Below, in pieces: positions 1 to 6,149 of a stretch of DNA of 6,332 bases. Under the pieces are notes generated by a model. That model was not told the DNA's origin. It saw only the letters and a list, made by a program, of their open reading frames with translations, and did not search any database. This stretch comes from Sphingomonadales bacterium. GTDB taxonomy: Bacteria; Pseudomonadota; Alphaproteobacteria; Sphingomonadales; Sphingomonadaceae. Numbering within the stretch: the stretch's first letter is position 1; the number at the start of each line of letters is the position of its first letter. The stretch lies in the NCBI GenBank assembly GCA_004292705.1, contig RDXA01000139.1:1-6332 (forward strand). Reading direction: 5' to 3'. Position numbers and translations under genes: made by a program.

Positions 1-712
1 GATTGACCGGCATCAGCTCGATCCGGTTGATGTTGAGGTGCGGTGGCAGGCCCGCGATCCATCCGATGGTGTCGGCGATGTCCTCGCCGGTCATCGGATT
101 GACGCCCGCGTAGAGCTTGTCCGAGGCTTCCTGGCTGCCGGTGCGCACGAGGGTGAATTCGGTCTCCACCATCCCCGGCTCGATGCTGGTGACGCGCACG
201 CCGGTGCCGTGCAGGTCGGCGCGCAAGGCGAGGGTGAAGTGGTTCACGAAGGCCTTGGACCCGGCATAGACATTGCCGCCCGGGTAGAGATAGGTGCCTG
301 CGACCGAGCCGATGGCGATGATCGCGCCCTTGCGCTCGATCAGCTTCGGCAGGAGCTTGCGGGTCAGCACCACCATCGCCGTGACGTTGGTGTCGATCAT
401 GGTGCGCCAATCGTCGAGATTGGCATTCTGCGCAGGTGATAGCCCTTGGGCGAGGCCCGCGTTGTTCACCAGGAGGTCGATCTCGCGAAAAGCCTCGGGC
501 AGGCCCGCCAGCGCGGCATCGAGCGCAGGCGTATCGCGCACGTCGAAGCACAGGGGCAGCACCTTGTCCGCCCCCAGCTCTGCGACCAGCGCATCGAGCC
601 GCTCCTGCCGCCGTCCGGTGGCGACGCAGCGCCAGCCGTCGGCGACGAAACGGCGCACGGTGGCGAGGCCGATCCCGGCAGTGGCGCCGGTGACGAAAGC
701 GGTCTTGGTCAT
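1..712 (-). CDS. YdfG-like short-chain dehydrogenase/reductase, 3' end beyond window
   Basis: Predicted cytoplasmic NADP-dependent oxidoreductase of the classical SDR family, close to E. coli YdfG, which oxidises L-allo-threonine, serine and related 3-hydroxy acids. The visible 237 residues contain the cofactor motif TGATAGIG (8-15), ATGRR (31-35) whose arginines after strand 2 suggest NADP preference, NNAG (83-86), N109, catalytic S136 and Y149-x3-K153, and PG (179-180). The tail NINRIELMPVN matches the YdfG pattern closely; YdfG is about 248 residues, so only about ten residues and the stop should lie outside the window. The ATG overlaps the pheT stop in the tetranucleotide ATGA (712-709), so translation is probably coupled to pheT. 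A GGAGG lies 12 bases upstream, slightly far. The fold and catalytic residues are clear; the substrate is inferred from similarity only. Confidence 0.92.
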   Translation of the reverse strand, partial: MTKTAFVTGATAGIGLATVRRFVADGWRCVATGRRQERLDALVAELGADKVLPLCFDVRDTPALDAALAGLPEAFREIDLLVNNAGLAQGLSPAQNANLDDWRTMIDTNVTAMVVLTRKLLPKLIERKGAIIAIGSVAGTYLYPGGNVYAGSKAFVNHFTLALRADLHGTGVRVTSIEPGMVETEFTLVRTGSQEASDKLYAGVNPMTGEDIADTIGWIAGLPPHLNINRIELMPVN

Positions 713-3102
713 CCGCGCAGCATGCCTCCGGTTATACGATCAGCCACCGACAGCATTATTCGTTCGGAGATCAAATTCAGCTCTTCATCGGTGAAGCTAC
801 GATCTCTTGGCTGCAATCTGACTTCGACAGCCAGAGATTTGAGCCCATCTGGAATACCTTGCCCTCGAAACTCATCGAAGACCCTTACGCTTACGATGCT
901 TTCTTTATCTGCATGGCGGACCGCATTTACGAGGTCGGCTGACGGTATGCCTTTAGGGATTGCCCAGGCGAAGTCGCGGGTCACGGCTTGCAGCGCGGGC
1001 GGGGTGAAGCCGGGCCGCGCAAAGGCGGCGCCTTTCTTCGCGGGGATCGCGTCGAGGAACAGCTCCACCGCCGCAATCGGGCCATCGGCGTCGAAGGCCT
1101 TGAGCGTCGCCGGATGCACCATCCCGAAGCGTGCCAGCACCACCTTGGGGCCGAGGCGGAGGGTCGCCGACTGGCCGGGATGGAACTGCGCGCCCGCTTC
1201 CCCCATCACCATCAGGTTCTGCGTCGGAGCACCCGCCGTTTCGAGCAATTGGAGCGCCAGCGCCTTGGCGTCATAGGCGTCGAAGCCCTGCGCCTTGCCC
1301 GACTGCCAGCCGCGCGGCGTCTTCTCGCCTGCCAGCACCAGCCCAAGCGTCGGCTTTTCATCGCTGAGGCCATCGGGGCTGCGGAAATAGCGCCGCCCGA
1401 TCTCGAACAGGCGTGACGACGCCGCGCCGCGATCAGCATTGCGCTTGGCCGCCATCAGCAGCCCGGGGAGCAGCGAAGGGCGCATCGCCTTCAGGTCTTC
1501 GCTGATCGGATTGGAGAGGACCCACAGGGCCTGATCGCTGGCGAAATGCTGCGCCGCCCATTCGGGCAGGAAGCTCCACGTCACCGCCTCGTTCAGCCCG
1601 CTCGCGGCAGCCGCGCGGCGCAGACCGCGCTCCAGCTTCTGCTGCGGGGTGGCGGTGGGGCGGGCCACGCCTTCGACGCGCGGGAGCGCGACACTGGAGA
1701 CCTTGTCGAGCCCGTGGATGCGGACCACTTCCTCGACGAGGTCAGCTGGGCCTTCGATGTCGTGGCGGCGCAGCGGGCAAGTAACATGCCAGTCGGCGCC
1801 GACCACAAAGCCGAGGCTTTCGAGGATGCGCTGCTGTTCGCCCTCGGGCACGTCCACCCCGCCGAGGCGCAGCGTCAGGCCGGGATCGAAGGCGACGACC
1901 TTGGCTTGCGCGGGCGGCGAACCGGCGCGCACCACTTCGCTGGGCTGGCCGCCGGCGAACTCCACGATCAGCCCGGTGAGCAGATCGAGGCCCTCGTCCA
2001 GAAACGCCGGGTCCACCCCGCGCTCGAACCGCGTGCGCGCGTCGGACGACAGCCCGAGCTTGCGCCCGGTCGCGCCGATGCGGGCCGGGTCGAAATAGGC
2101 GATTTCGAGCAGCACGTCGGTGGTCGTCTCCGACACCCCCGAATGCTCGCCGCCCATGATCCCGGCGATGTCGTGAACGCCCGCGTCGTCGGCAATCACG
2201 ACCATCTCGGCATCGAGCGTGTAGGTCTTCTCGTTGAGCGCCAGCACTTGCTCGCCATCCTTCGCGCGCCGCGCCACCACCGCGCCTTGCAGCTTGGCCA
2301 TGTCATAGACGTGCGCCGGACGGCCGAAGCCGAGCATCAGGTAGTTGGTGAGGTCCACCAGCAGCGAGATCGGGCGCTGGCCTGCGCTCTTGAGCCGCGC
2401 TTGCAGCCAATCGGGCGAAGGGCCATTGGTCACGCCGGTGATAACCCGGCCATAGAACGCCGGGCAGCCTTGCGGATCGTCGGTGCGGATTTCCACCGGG
2501 CACGCGCCTGCCGGGGTGAAGGCGGGCATGGCAATCGGCTTCAGCGTCCCCAGCCCCTTGGCCGCCAGATCGCGGGCGATGCCGTAGACGCCCATGCAAT
2601 CGGGGCGGTTGGGGGTCACCGCCACCTCGATCACCGGATCGGCCCCGTGGTAATCGGCAAAGGCGGTGCCGACCGGCGCATCATCGGGCAGTTCGATGAT
2701 CCCGTCGTGATCATCGCCCAGCTCCAGCTCGCGGGTCGAGCACATCATGCCGTTCGATTCGACGCCGCGGATCGCGCTTTTCTTCAGCACCATGCCGTTG
2801 GCCGGAACCACCGCGCCGGGCAGGCCCAGCACGCCCTTCATCCCCGCGCGGGCATTGGGCGCGCCGCATACGACTTGCAGCGGGTTGCCGTCGCCTGTGT
2901 CGACGGTGAGCACCTGAAGCTTGTCGGCATCGGGGTGGCGCGCGGCGGTGAGCACATGGGCGATGCGGAAGCCCGCCAGCCTTTCCGCCGGGTCTTCCAC
3001 ACCTTCGACCTCAAGCCCGATGGCATTGAGCGCGTCGCAGATTTCCGAAACGGTGGCGGTGGTCTCAAGATAGTCCTTGAGCCAGGTCAGCGAGAACTTC
3101 AT
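709..3102 (-). CDS. pheT: Phenylalanyl-tRNA synthetase beta subunit
   Basis: Beta subunit of the cytoplasmic (alpha-beta)2 phenylalanine-tRNA ligase. It binds tRNA-Phe and carries the editing site that hydrolyses mischarged Tyr-tRNA-Phe. The 797-residue length is normal for the bacterial family. Domains in order: N-terminal MKFSLTWLKDYL; an EMAP-like tRNA-binding domain (about 40-150, with HPDADKLQV and VCGAPNARAGMKG); the B3/B4 editing domain (about 210-380, with VDLTNYLMLGFGRPAHVYD and GIMGGEHSGV); B5 (about 405-475); a synthetase-like core (about 485-690, with FEIGR); and the C-terminal FDX-ACB anticodon-binding domain (about 700-797). The start at 3102 is chosen over an upstream start at 3267 because it begins the family-typical MKFSLTWLK, has AGGAG seven bases upstream, and overlaps the pheS stop by ATGA. 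The last ~84 codons are oddly AT-rich (separate entry). No frameshift is seen. Confidence 0.98.
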   Translation of the reverse strand: MKFSLTWLKDYLETTATVSEICDALNAIGLEVEGVEDPAERLAGFRIAHVLTAARHPDADKLQVLTVDTGDGNPLQVVCGAPNARAGMKGVLGLPGAVVPANGMVLKKSAIRGVESNGMMCSTRELELGDDHDGIIELPDDAPVGTAFADYHGADPVIEVAVTPNRPDCMGVYGIARDLAAKGLGTLKPIAMPAFTPAGACPVEIRTDDPQGCPAFYGRVITGVTNGPSPDWLQARLKSAGQRPISLLVDLTNYLMLGFGRPAHVYDMAKLQGAVVARRAKDGEQVLALNEKTYTLDAEMVVIADDAGVHDIAGIMGGEHSGVSETTTDVLLEIAYFDPARIGATGRKLGLSSDARTRFERGVDPAFLDEGLDLLTGLIVEFAGGQPSEVVRAGSPPAQAKVVAFDPGLTLRLGGVDVPEGEQQRILESLGFVVGADWHVTCPLRRHDIEGPADLVEEVVRIHGLDKVSSVALPRVEGVARPTATPQQKLERGLRRAAAASGLNEAVTWSFLPEWAAQHFASDQALWVLSNPISEDLKAMRPSLLPGLLMAAKRNADRGAASSRLFEIGRRYFRSPDGLSDEKPTLGLVLAGEKTPRGWQSGKAQGFDAYDAKALALQLLETAGAPTQNLMVMGEAGAQFHPGQSATLRLGPKVVLARFGMVHPATLKAFDADGPIAAVELFLDAIPAKKGAAFARPGFTPPALQAVTRDFAWAIPKGIPSADLVNAVRHADKESIVSVRVFDEFRGQGIPDGLKSLAVEVRLQPRDRSFTDEELNLISERIMLSVADRITGGMLRG
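713..963 (-). other. AT-rich, codon-atypical 3' segment of pheT
   Basis: Hand counting gives 120 G or C in the 240 bases 721-960 (50%), against 42/60 in 661-720 and 47/60 in 961-1020. The shift starts abruptly near codon 714 of pheT and ends near the stop codon. In this stretch pheT uses three ATA, two AGA, one AGG, three GTA, two CGA and two TTG codons, types that high-GC alphaproteobacterial genes avoid. The reading frame is intact and the protein still reads as an FDX-ACB domain. I infer import by recombination from a lower-GC relative. Constraint from an overlapping signal is an alternative. Confidence 0.75.
725..729 (-). promoter_or_regulatory. Ribosome binding site of the SDR gene
   Basis: The minus strand reads GGAGG inside the last codons of pheT, 12 bases before the ATG at 712. 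The spacing is longer than usual, so re-initiation by ribosomes finishing pheT at the ATGA overlap may matter more than this site. Confidence 0.5.
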
Positions 3103-4205
3103 GCGCGTGCTCCTACCCCTGCGGAGAGGGTCGGCTGATCGAACGGCGAGAAGCCGTAATGCGCCAGCCAGCGCGGGTCGCCATCGAAGAAGGCGCGCAG
3201 GTCGTTCATCCCGTATTTGAGCATGGCGATGCGGTCGATCCCGAGGCCGAAGGCGAAGCCCTGCCATTCCTTTGGATCAAGTCCGGCAAACTCCAGCACG
3301 CGGGCGTTGACCATCCCGCTGCCGCCGATTTCCATCCACGCATGGCCCGGCGCATCGCCGTGCCCGCCGACCACGCGGCGGCCACCTTCGTTGGAGTAGC
3401 CGACATCGACTTCGACGCTCGGCTCGGTGAAGGGGAAGTAGGAGGGGCGCAGGCGCAGCACGATGTCTTCGCGCTCGAAGAAGGCCTTGAAGAAGGTCTC
3501 CAGCGTCCATTTGAGGTGGCCGAGGTGAATGCCCTTGTCGATGACGAGGCCTTCGACCTGATGGAACATCGGCGTGTGGGTCGCGTCGCTGTCGCTGCGG
3601 TAAACCCGGCCCGGCGCGATGATGCGGATCGGCGCGCCCTGATCGATCATCGCGCGGATCTGCACCGGCGAAGTGTGCGTCCGTAGCAACATCTGGCCGC
3701 CAGCCGCATTGCGTTGGTTGTGGCCGAAGTAGAAGGTATCATGCATCGCCCGCGCCGGGTGGGTCTCATCCATGTTGAGCGCGGTGAAATTGTGCCAGTC
3801 GTCCTCGATCTCCGGCCCGGTGGCGACCGCGAAGCCGAGTTCGGCGAAGATTTCGGCGAGCTCGTCCATCACCTGGCTGACCGGGTGCACCGAGCCGCGC
3901 GGCGCGGCAGGCGCAGGCAGCGTCAGGTCGATCGTCTCGCGGGCCAATTGCTCGGCGAGCGCAGCGGCCTCAAGGGCGGCTTTCTTCATGTCGAGCGCCT
4001 CGGCCACGCGCGCGCGGGCCGACTGGATCGCGGGGGCGGCGGCGCTGCGTTCTTCCGGCGTCATCCCGCCCAGCGTTTTCAGCGCAAGGCTCACCCAGCC
4101 CTTCTTGCCGAGCGTCTCGAGCCGCTCGGCTTCGAGCGCATCGAGGCTGTCTGCTGCCGCAATCGCGGCCAACGCGGACTCTGTCTGGGATGGGATATCG
4201 GTCAT
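3099..4205 (-). CDS. pheS: Phenylalanyl-tRNA synthetase alpha subunit
   Basis: Catalytic alpha subunit of phenylalanine-tRNA ligase, a class II synthetase that activates phenylalanine with ATP and transfers it to tRNA-Phe in complex with PheT. At 368 residues it has the usual bacterial architecture: an N-terminal coiled-coil arm (about 1-90) that contacts tRNA, then the catalytic domain with motif 1 (HPVSQVMDELAEIF, from 107), motif 2 (GRVYRSDSDATHTPMFHQ, 199-216, with R200), and motif 3 (GFAFGLGIDRIAML, 316-329). A318 in GFAFG corresponds to the specificity-determining alanine 294 of E. coli PheS. Residues 269-290 hold a glycine/histidine-rich loop longer than in E. coli. The stop overlaps the pheT ATG (ATGA). 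Only a weak ribosome site precedes the ATG at 4205. The 92 bases between it and the AraC stop show no phenylalanine-rich leader peptide and no hairpin followed by a T run, so pheM-type attenuation is not evident. Confidence 0.98.
   Translation of the reverse strand: MTDIPSQTESALAAIAAADSLDALEAERLETLGKKGWVSLALKTLGGMTPEERSAAAPAIQSARARVAEALDMKKAALEAAALAEQLARETIDLTLPAPAAPRGSVHPVSQVMDELAEIFAELGFAVATGPEIEDDWHNFTALNMDETHPARAMHDTFYFGHNQRNAAGGQMLLRTHTSPVQIRAMIDQGAPIRIIAPGRVYRSDSDATHTPMFHQVEGLVIDKGIHLGHLKWTLETFFKAFFEREDIVLRLRPSYFPFTEPSVEVDVGYSNEGGRRVVGGHGDAPGHAWMEIGGSGMVNARVLEFAGLDPKEWQGFAFGLGIDRIAMLKYGMNDLRAFFDGDPRWLAHYGFSPFDQPTLSAGVGARA
3110..3114 (-). promoter_or_regulatory. Ribosome binding site deciding the pheT start
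   Basis: The minus strand reads AGGAG within the codons for the last residues of PheS, seven bases before the ATG at 3102. This supports 3102 as the pheT start and rejects the 55-residue in-frame extension that would run back into pheS. Confidence 0.85.
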
Positions 4206-4297
4206 GGATCGTGAATGCTCTGCCCGCGGGATTTTCGCCGCCGCGCGCTAGCGGCAAATCGCCGTGATTGCAAAGTGCCAGTGCCGCGCGGGTGCGG

Positions 4298-5218
4298 TCA
4301 GCGCAGTGGTGGTGGATCGAGCGTCTGCGCGGCGCTGCCCCAGACTTTCGCGCGGGCCTCCATGAAGGAGGTCAGAATCGGGTGGTCGAGCGCGGCATAT
4401 TCGCTCGGGTTCATGGTCATGAATTCGCGAAACTCGCGGGTGAACTGCGCCTGGTCGTGATAATCCGCGTCCATCGCCTCGGTCCAACGGGTGCCGCGCT
4501 GGAGCATGAAGGTGGCAAGGCTGCGCATGAACCGCTGACGCCGCATCAGCAGCTTAGGCGCAAAGCCGAAATAGCGCATGCAAATCCGCTCCAGCGTGCG
4601 AATGCTCATCGCGCAGGCATCGGCAAGATCATGCACCGAAACATGATCGCCGCTGACCAGCGCGGCGTGGACGCGGGCGATGCGCGGTTCATCACGGTTG
4701 GGGCGCATGGCGCGGGTCATGGCAGTCACCAGCGCATCGAACTGCTCGTCGAGCGTCGCTTCGGGATTGCAGAGTGTATCGCTCAGGCCCGCAAAATGGG
4801 CGAAAGCAGGATGCGCCGTTCCGTCGCAAACAAGGTTGGCGCATTCGCTCGCATCGGCATCGAAGAACCGCGCCCAGCCCAGCGGCAGGAAGCCGACCCC
4901 CCACATCCTGACCGTCCCGAGCGTGAAGCGGCACGGCAGCGCGCTCGGCCCGGTGCCGACGAAGCGCGCGCCTCTGACCCGCGTGGTGGCGATCTCGGCA
5001 TCAGGGCCGGCGCCGCAGAAGAAGCGGATATTGGCCCATTCGGGCTGGAGATAATCCGTCACCGGCGCCCCGCCTTCGGGCAGATCGAGCGTCAGGTGGT
5101 AGAAGGTGGTGAAGCAGCCAGCAAACGCTTCGGGCGGCTCGCGGAACTCGGCCGTAAGTCGCTGGCCGGACGGAAGCAAAGGCCCGCGCGCGGCGCGCTG
5201 ATATTCTTCGTCCCCCAT
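4298..5218 (-). CDS. AraC-family transcriptional regulator
   Basis: Predicted cytoplasmic DNA-binding regulator of 306 residues. The C-terminal part is a double helix-turn-helix of the AraC/XylS type: first HTH about 193-234 (VSVHDLADACAMSIRTLERI), and second about 245-276, ending in the family signature QFTREFREFMTMNPSEYAAL. The N-terminal ~170 residues look like a sensor or dimerisation domain, but I cannot name a ligand; no signal peptide or membrane segment is visible. It lies after the rplT terminator and ends 92 bases before pheS on the same strand, so it may be cotranscribed with pheST. The ATG at 5218 is the most upstream start in this frame; the ribosome site before it is weak. Target genes are unknown: candidates are its own promoter, the pheST-dehydrogenase operon, or distant genes. 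The family call is firm and the role is open. Confidence 0.9.
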   Translation of the reverse strand: MGDEEYQRAARGPLLPSGQRLTAEFREPPEAFAGCFTTFYHLTLDLPEGGAPVTDYLQPEWANIRFFCGAGPDAEIATTRVRGARFVGTGPSALPCRFTLGTVRMWGVGFLPLGWARFFDADASECANLVCDGTAHPAFAHFAGLSDTLCNPEATLDEQFDALVTAMTRAMRPNRDEPRIARVHAALVSGDHVSVHDLADACAMSIRTLERICMRYFGFAPKLLMRRQRFMRSLATFMLQRGTRWTEAMDADYHDQAQFTREFREFMTMNPSEYAALDHPILTSFMEARAKVWGSAAQTLDPPPLR

Positions 5219-5246
5219 AGCTTCAAACTGCCGCAGATGACGCGGT

Positions 5247-5275
5247 TCTACAAGGCCGGCGGCGCATTTTTACAA
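5247..5275 (-). promoter_or_regulatory. Possible promoter of the AraC-type regulator
   Basis: On the minus strand, TTGTAA (5275-5270) and TGTAGA (5252-5247) are separated by 17 bases, giving partial matches (4/6 and 3/6) to sigma-70 -35 and -10 boxes. The site lies between the rplT terminator and the regulator gene, where a promoter is needed if the terminator works. The match is weak and unconfirmed. Confidence 0.3.
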
Positions 5276-5279
5276 TGCG
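5263..5279. repeat. Perfect inverted repeat, possible operator
   Basis: CGCATT and AATGCG form perfect 6-base arms around a 5-base centre (TTTAC on the plus strand). It starts 45 bases before the regulator's ATG and overlaps the proposed -35 box. A regulator-binding site is plausible, possibly autoregulatory, although AraC-type proteins more often bind direct repeats. Confidence 0.4.
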
Positions 5280-5285
5280 TAACGC

Positions 5286-5320
5286 AAAAGGGGCAGGCTC
5301 CCGCGAAGGAACCCGCCCCT
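5286..5320 (-). terminator. Intrinsic terminator after rplT
   Basis: On the minus strand, a 13-base arm (5320-5308, AGGGGCGGGTTCC) pairs with 5301-5289 (GGAGCCTGCCCCT) across a 6-base loop, with two G-U pairs and no mismatch. The run TTTT (5289-5286) follows. This is a typical rho-independent terminator, 62 bases after the rplT stop. The short T run may let some transcription through to the regulator and pheST. Confidence 0.85.
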
Positions 5321-5374
5321 GATCTGTTTGCGAGGCCGAAGCCGAAAAGGGCTTACGCCGGAAGCGCAGCCCGC

Positions 5375-5391
5375 GCCGGCTTTAGGCCGGC
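5375..5391. repeat. Inverted repeat over the rplT stop codon
   Basis: GCCGGC arms flank a 5-base centre containing most of the rplT TAA. The transcript could form a GC-rich hairpin there. No T run follows, so it is not a second intrinsic terminator. It could protect the mRNA end or be chance in a GC-rich context. Confidence 0.35.
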
Positions 5392-5741
5392 AAGGCCGCC
5401 TTCGCCTGGGCGATCACAGCCTTGAAGGCGCCGCCTTCGTTCATCGCGAGATCGGCCATCGCCTTGCGGTCGAGTTCGATGCCAGCCAGCTTGATGCCGT
5501 GCATGAACTGCGAATAGGTCAGGCCTTCTATGCGGACGGCAGCGTTGATGCGCTGGATCCACAGAGCGCGGAAGGTCCGCTTCTTCACCTTGCGGTCGCG
5601 GTAGGCGTATTGCCCGGCCTTCTCGACCGCCTGACGGGCGATGCGGATGGTGTTCTTGCGGCGACCGCGATAGCCCTTGGCCTGGTCCAGAATCCGCTTG
5701 TGCTTGGCGCGGGTGGTAACACCCCTTTTGACGCGTGACAT
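5382..5741 (-). CDS. rplT: 50S ribosomal protein L20
   Basis: Primary 23S rRNA-binding protein needed for early assembly of the 50S subunit. The 119-residue length is standard. The sequence is strongly basic and follows the family pattern throughout: N-terminal tail MSRVKRGVTTRAKHKRIL, then GYRGRRKNTIRIARQAV (23-39), YAYRDRKVKKRTFRALWIQR (45-64) and the C-terminal globular part with YSQFMHGIKLAGIELDRKAMADLA. The ATG at 5741 has AAGGA nine bases upstream. It follows rpmI by 50 bases, the usual rpmI-rplT pair. L20 represses rpmI-rplT translation in E. coli; whether that happens here cannot be told from sequence. Confidence 0.98.
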   Translation of the reverse strand: MSRVKRGVTTRAKHKRILDQAKGYRGRRKNTIRIARQAVEKAGQYAYRDRKVKKRTFRALWIQRINAAVRIEGLTYSQFMHGIKLAGIELDRKAMADLAMNEGGAFKAVIAQAKAALPA

Positions 5742-5750
5742 ATCAGTATA

Positions 5751-5755
5751 TCCTT
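5751..5755 (-). promoter_or_regulatory. Ribosome binding site of rplT
   Basis: The minus strand reads AAGGA nine bases before the rplT ATG, in the AT-rich end of the short rpmI-rplT spacer. Confidence 0.75.
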
Positions 5756-5771
5756 GTTTTTAAGCTGCGTG

Positions 5772-5784
5772 GGGGCCGAGCCCC
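5772..5784 (-). repeat. Short hairpin in the rpmI-rplT spacer
   Basis: GGGGC and GCCCC arms enclose a 3-base loop, 7 bases after the rpmI stop. No T run follows it, so termination is unlikely. It could tune the ratio of L35 to L20 or stabilise the message. Confidence 0.4.
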
Positions 5785-5791
5785 GCTCGCA

Positions 5792-5995
5792 TCAATCCAG
5801 CCCGTAGGGCGCCCACTTCTTGATCGTCGGCGTATCATTGGCCGACAGGACCGAGGTGCCGCGGTTGGTGCGGATATACTTCGCGTTGTGGCTGATCAGA
5901 CGGTGACGCTTGCCAGCGACGCCGTGCTTGACCTTGCCGGTGGCGGTGAGTTTGAAGCGCTTCTTCACACCGCTCTTGGTCTTCAGCTTGGGCAT
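5792..5995 (-). CDS. rpmI: 50S ribosomal protein L35
   Basis: Small basic protein of the 50S subunit, 67 residues (family 64-67). It begins MPKLKTKSGVKKRFKLTATGKV and continues with the conserved KRHRLISHNAKYIRTNRGTSVLSANDTPTIKKWAPYGL. Two in-frame ATGs exist, at 6001 and 5995. The second is chosen because AGGAG directly abuts the first, leaving no spacer, but stands six bases before the second, and because L35 proteins begin MPK. It is first in the pair with rplT. No infC lies directly upstream, unlike the E. coli infC-rpmI-rplT order. Confidence 0.97.
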   Translation of the reverse strand: MPKLKTKSGVKKRFKLTATGKVKHGVAGKRHRLISHNAKYIRTNRGTSVLSANDTPTIKKWAPYGLD

Positions 5996-6001
5996 TTTCA
6001 T

Positions 6002-6006
6002 CTCCT
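6002..6006 (-). promoter_or_regulatory. Ribosome binding site deciding the rpmI start
   Basis: The minus strand reads AGGAG immediately followed by ATGAAAATG. Spacing of zero to the first ATG and six to the second favours initiation at 5995. Confidence 0.8.
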
Positions 6007-6084
6007 GAGTGAGACACGTCGGAACCGGCCATGGCAGCCCTTGTCGCCAGGCTGGCTGATTGATTCGTGTCAGTGAAGTGCGCG

Positions 6085-6113
6085 CGCTTAGGCGGAAGGT
6101 GCCCGAAAGGCAA
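6085..6113 (-). promoter_or_regulatory. Possible rpmI-rplT promoter
   Basis: On the minus strand, TTGCCT (6113-6108, preceded by C as in alphaproteobacterial CTTGAC boxes) and TAAGCG (6090-6085) are 17 bases apart. The -35 is fair and the -10 poor. It would give a leader of roughly 80 bases before rpmI, which contains short competing hairpins (6035-6058). Confidence 0.3.
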
Positions 6114-6120
6114 GGGGGAT

Positions 6121-6149
6121 AGGGTGGCCTAGGCCGCCTGCGCCACCCT
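6121..6149. repeat. Inverted repeat at the 3' end of the upstream gene
   Basis: AGGGTGGC (6121-6128) and GCCACCCT (6142-6149) are perfect 8-base arms around 13 bases that contain the stop codon of the upstream membrane protein gene. A transcript hairpin here could help end transcription, but no T run follows on the minus strand, so it is not a standard intrinsic terminator. Confidence 0.45.

Noticed and set aside
446..1276. 276-codon plus-strand open frame across the SDR/pheT junction
   Set aside because: It spans two real genes on the other strand. Its Ser/Thr-rich middle only reflects the AT-rich 3' end of pheT read backwards.
1546..3138. 530-codon open frame on the plus strand opposite pheT
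   Set aside because: It lies wholly antisense to the clear pheT coding sequence and is full of His, Arg, Ala and Gly, as expected for a GC-rich shadow frame. It shows no family motif.
3103..3267. 55-residue N-terminal extension of PheT
   Set aside because: It would overlap pheS by 165 bases with low-complexity Arg/Ala sequence. The start at 3102 has a good ribosome site and the conserved MKFSLTWLK beginning.
4206..4297. pheM-like attenuator before pheS
   Set aside because: There is no run of phenylalanine codons and no hairpin followed by a T run. Some GC-rich self-complementarity exists but is not specific.
4268..5425. 385-codon open frame on the plus strand opposite the AraC-type gene
   Set aside because: It is antisense to a well-supported regulator and runs across the rplT terminator. 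It has shadow-like composition and no recognisable domain.
5996..6001. Start of rpmI two codons earlier (MKMPK)
   Set aside because: The AGGAG directly touches this ATG, leaving no spacer; the next ATG has ideal spacing and the family-typical MPK start.
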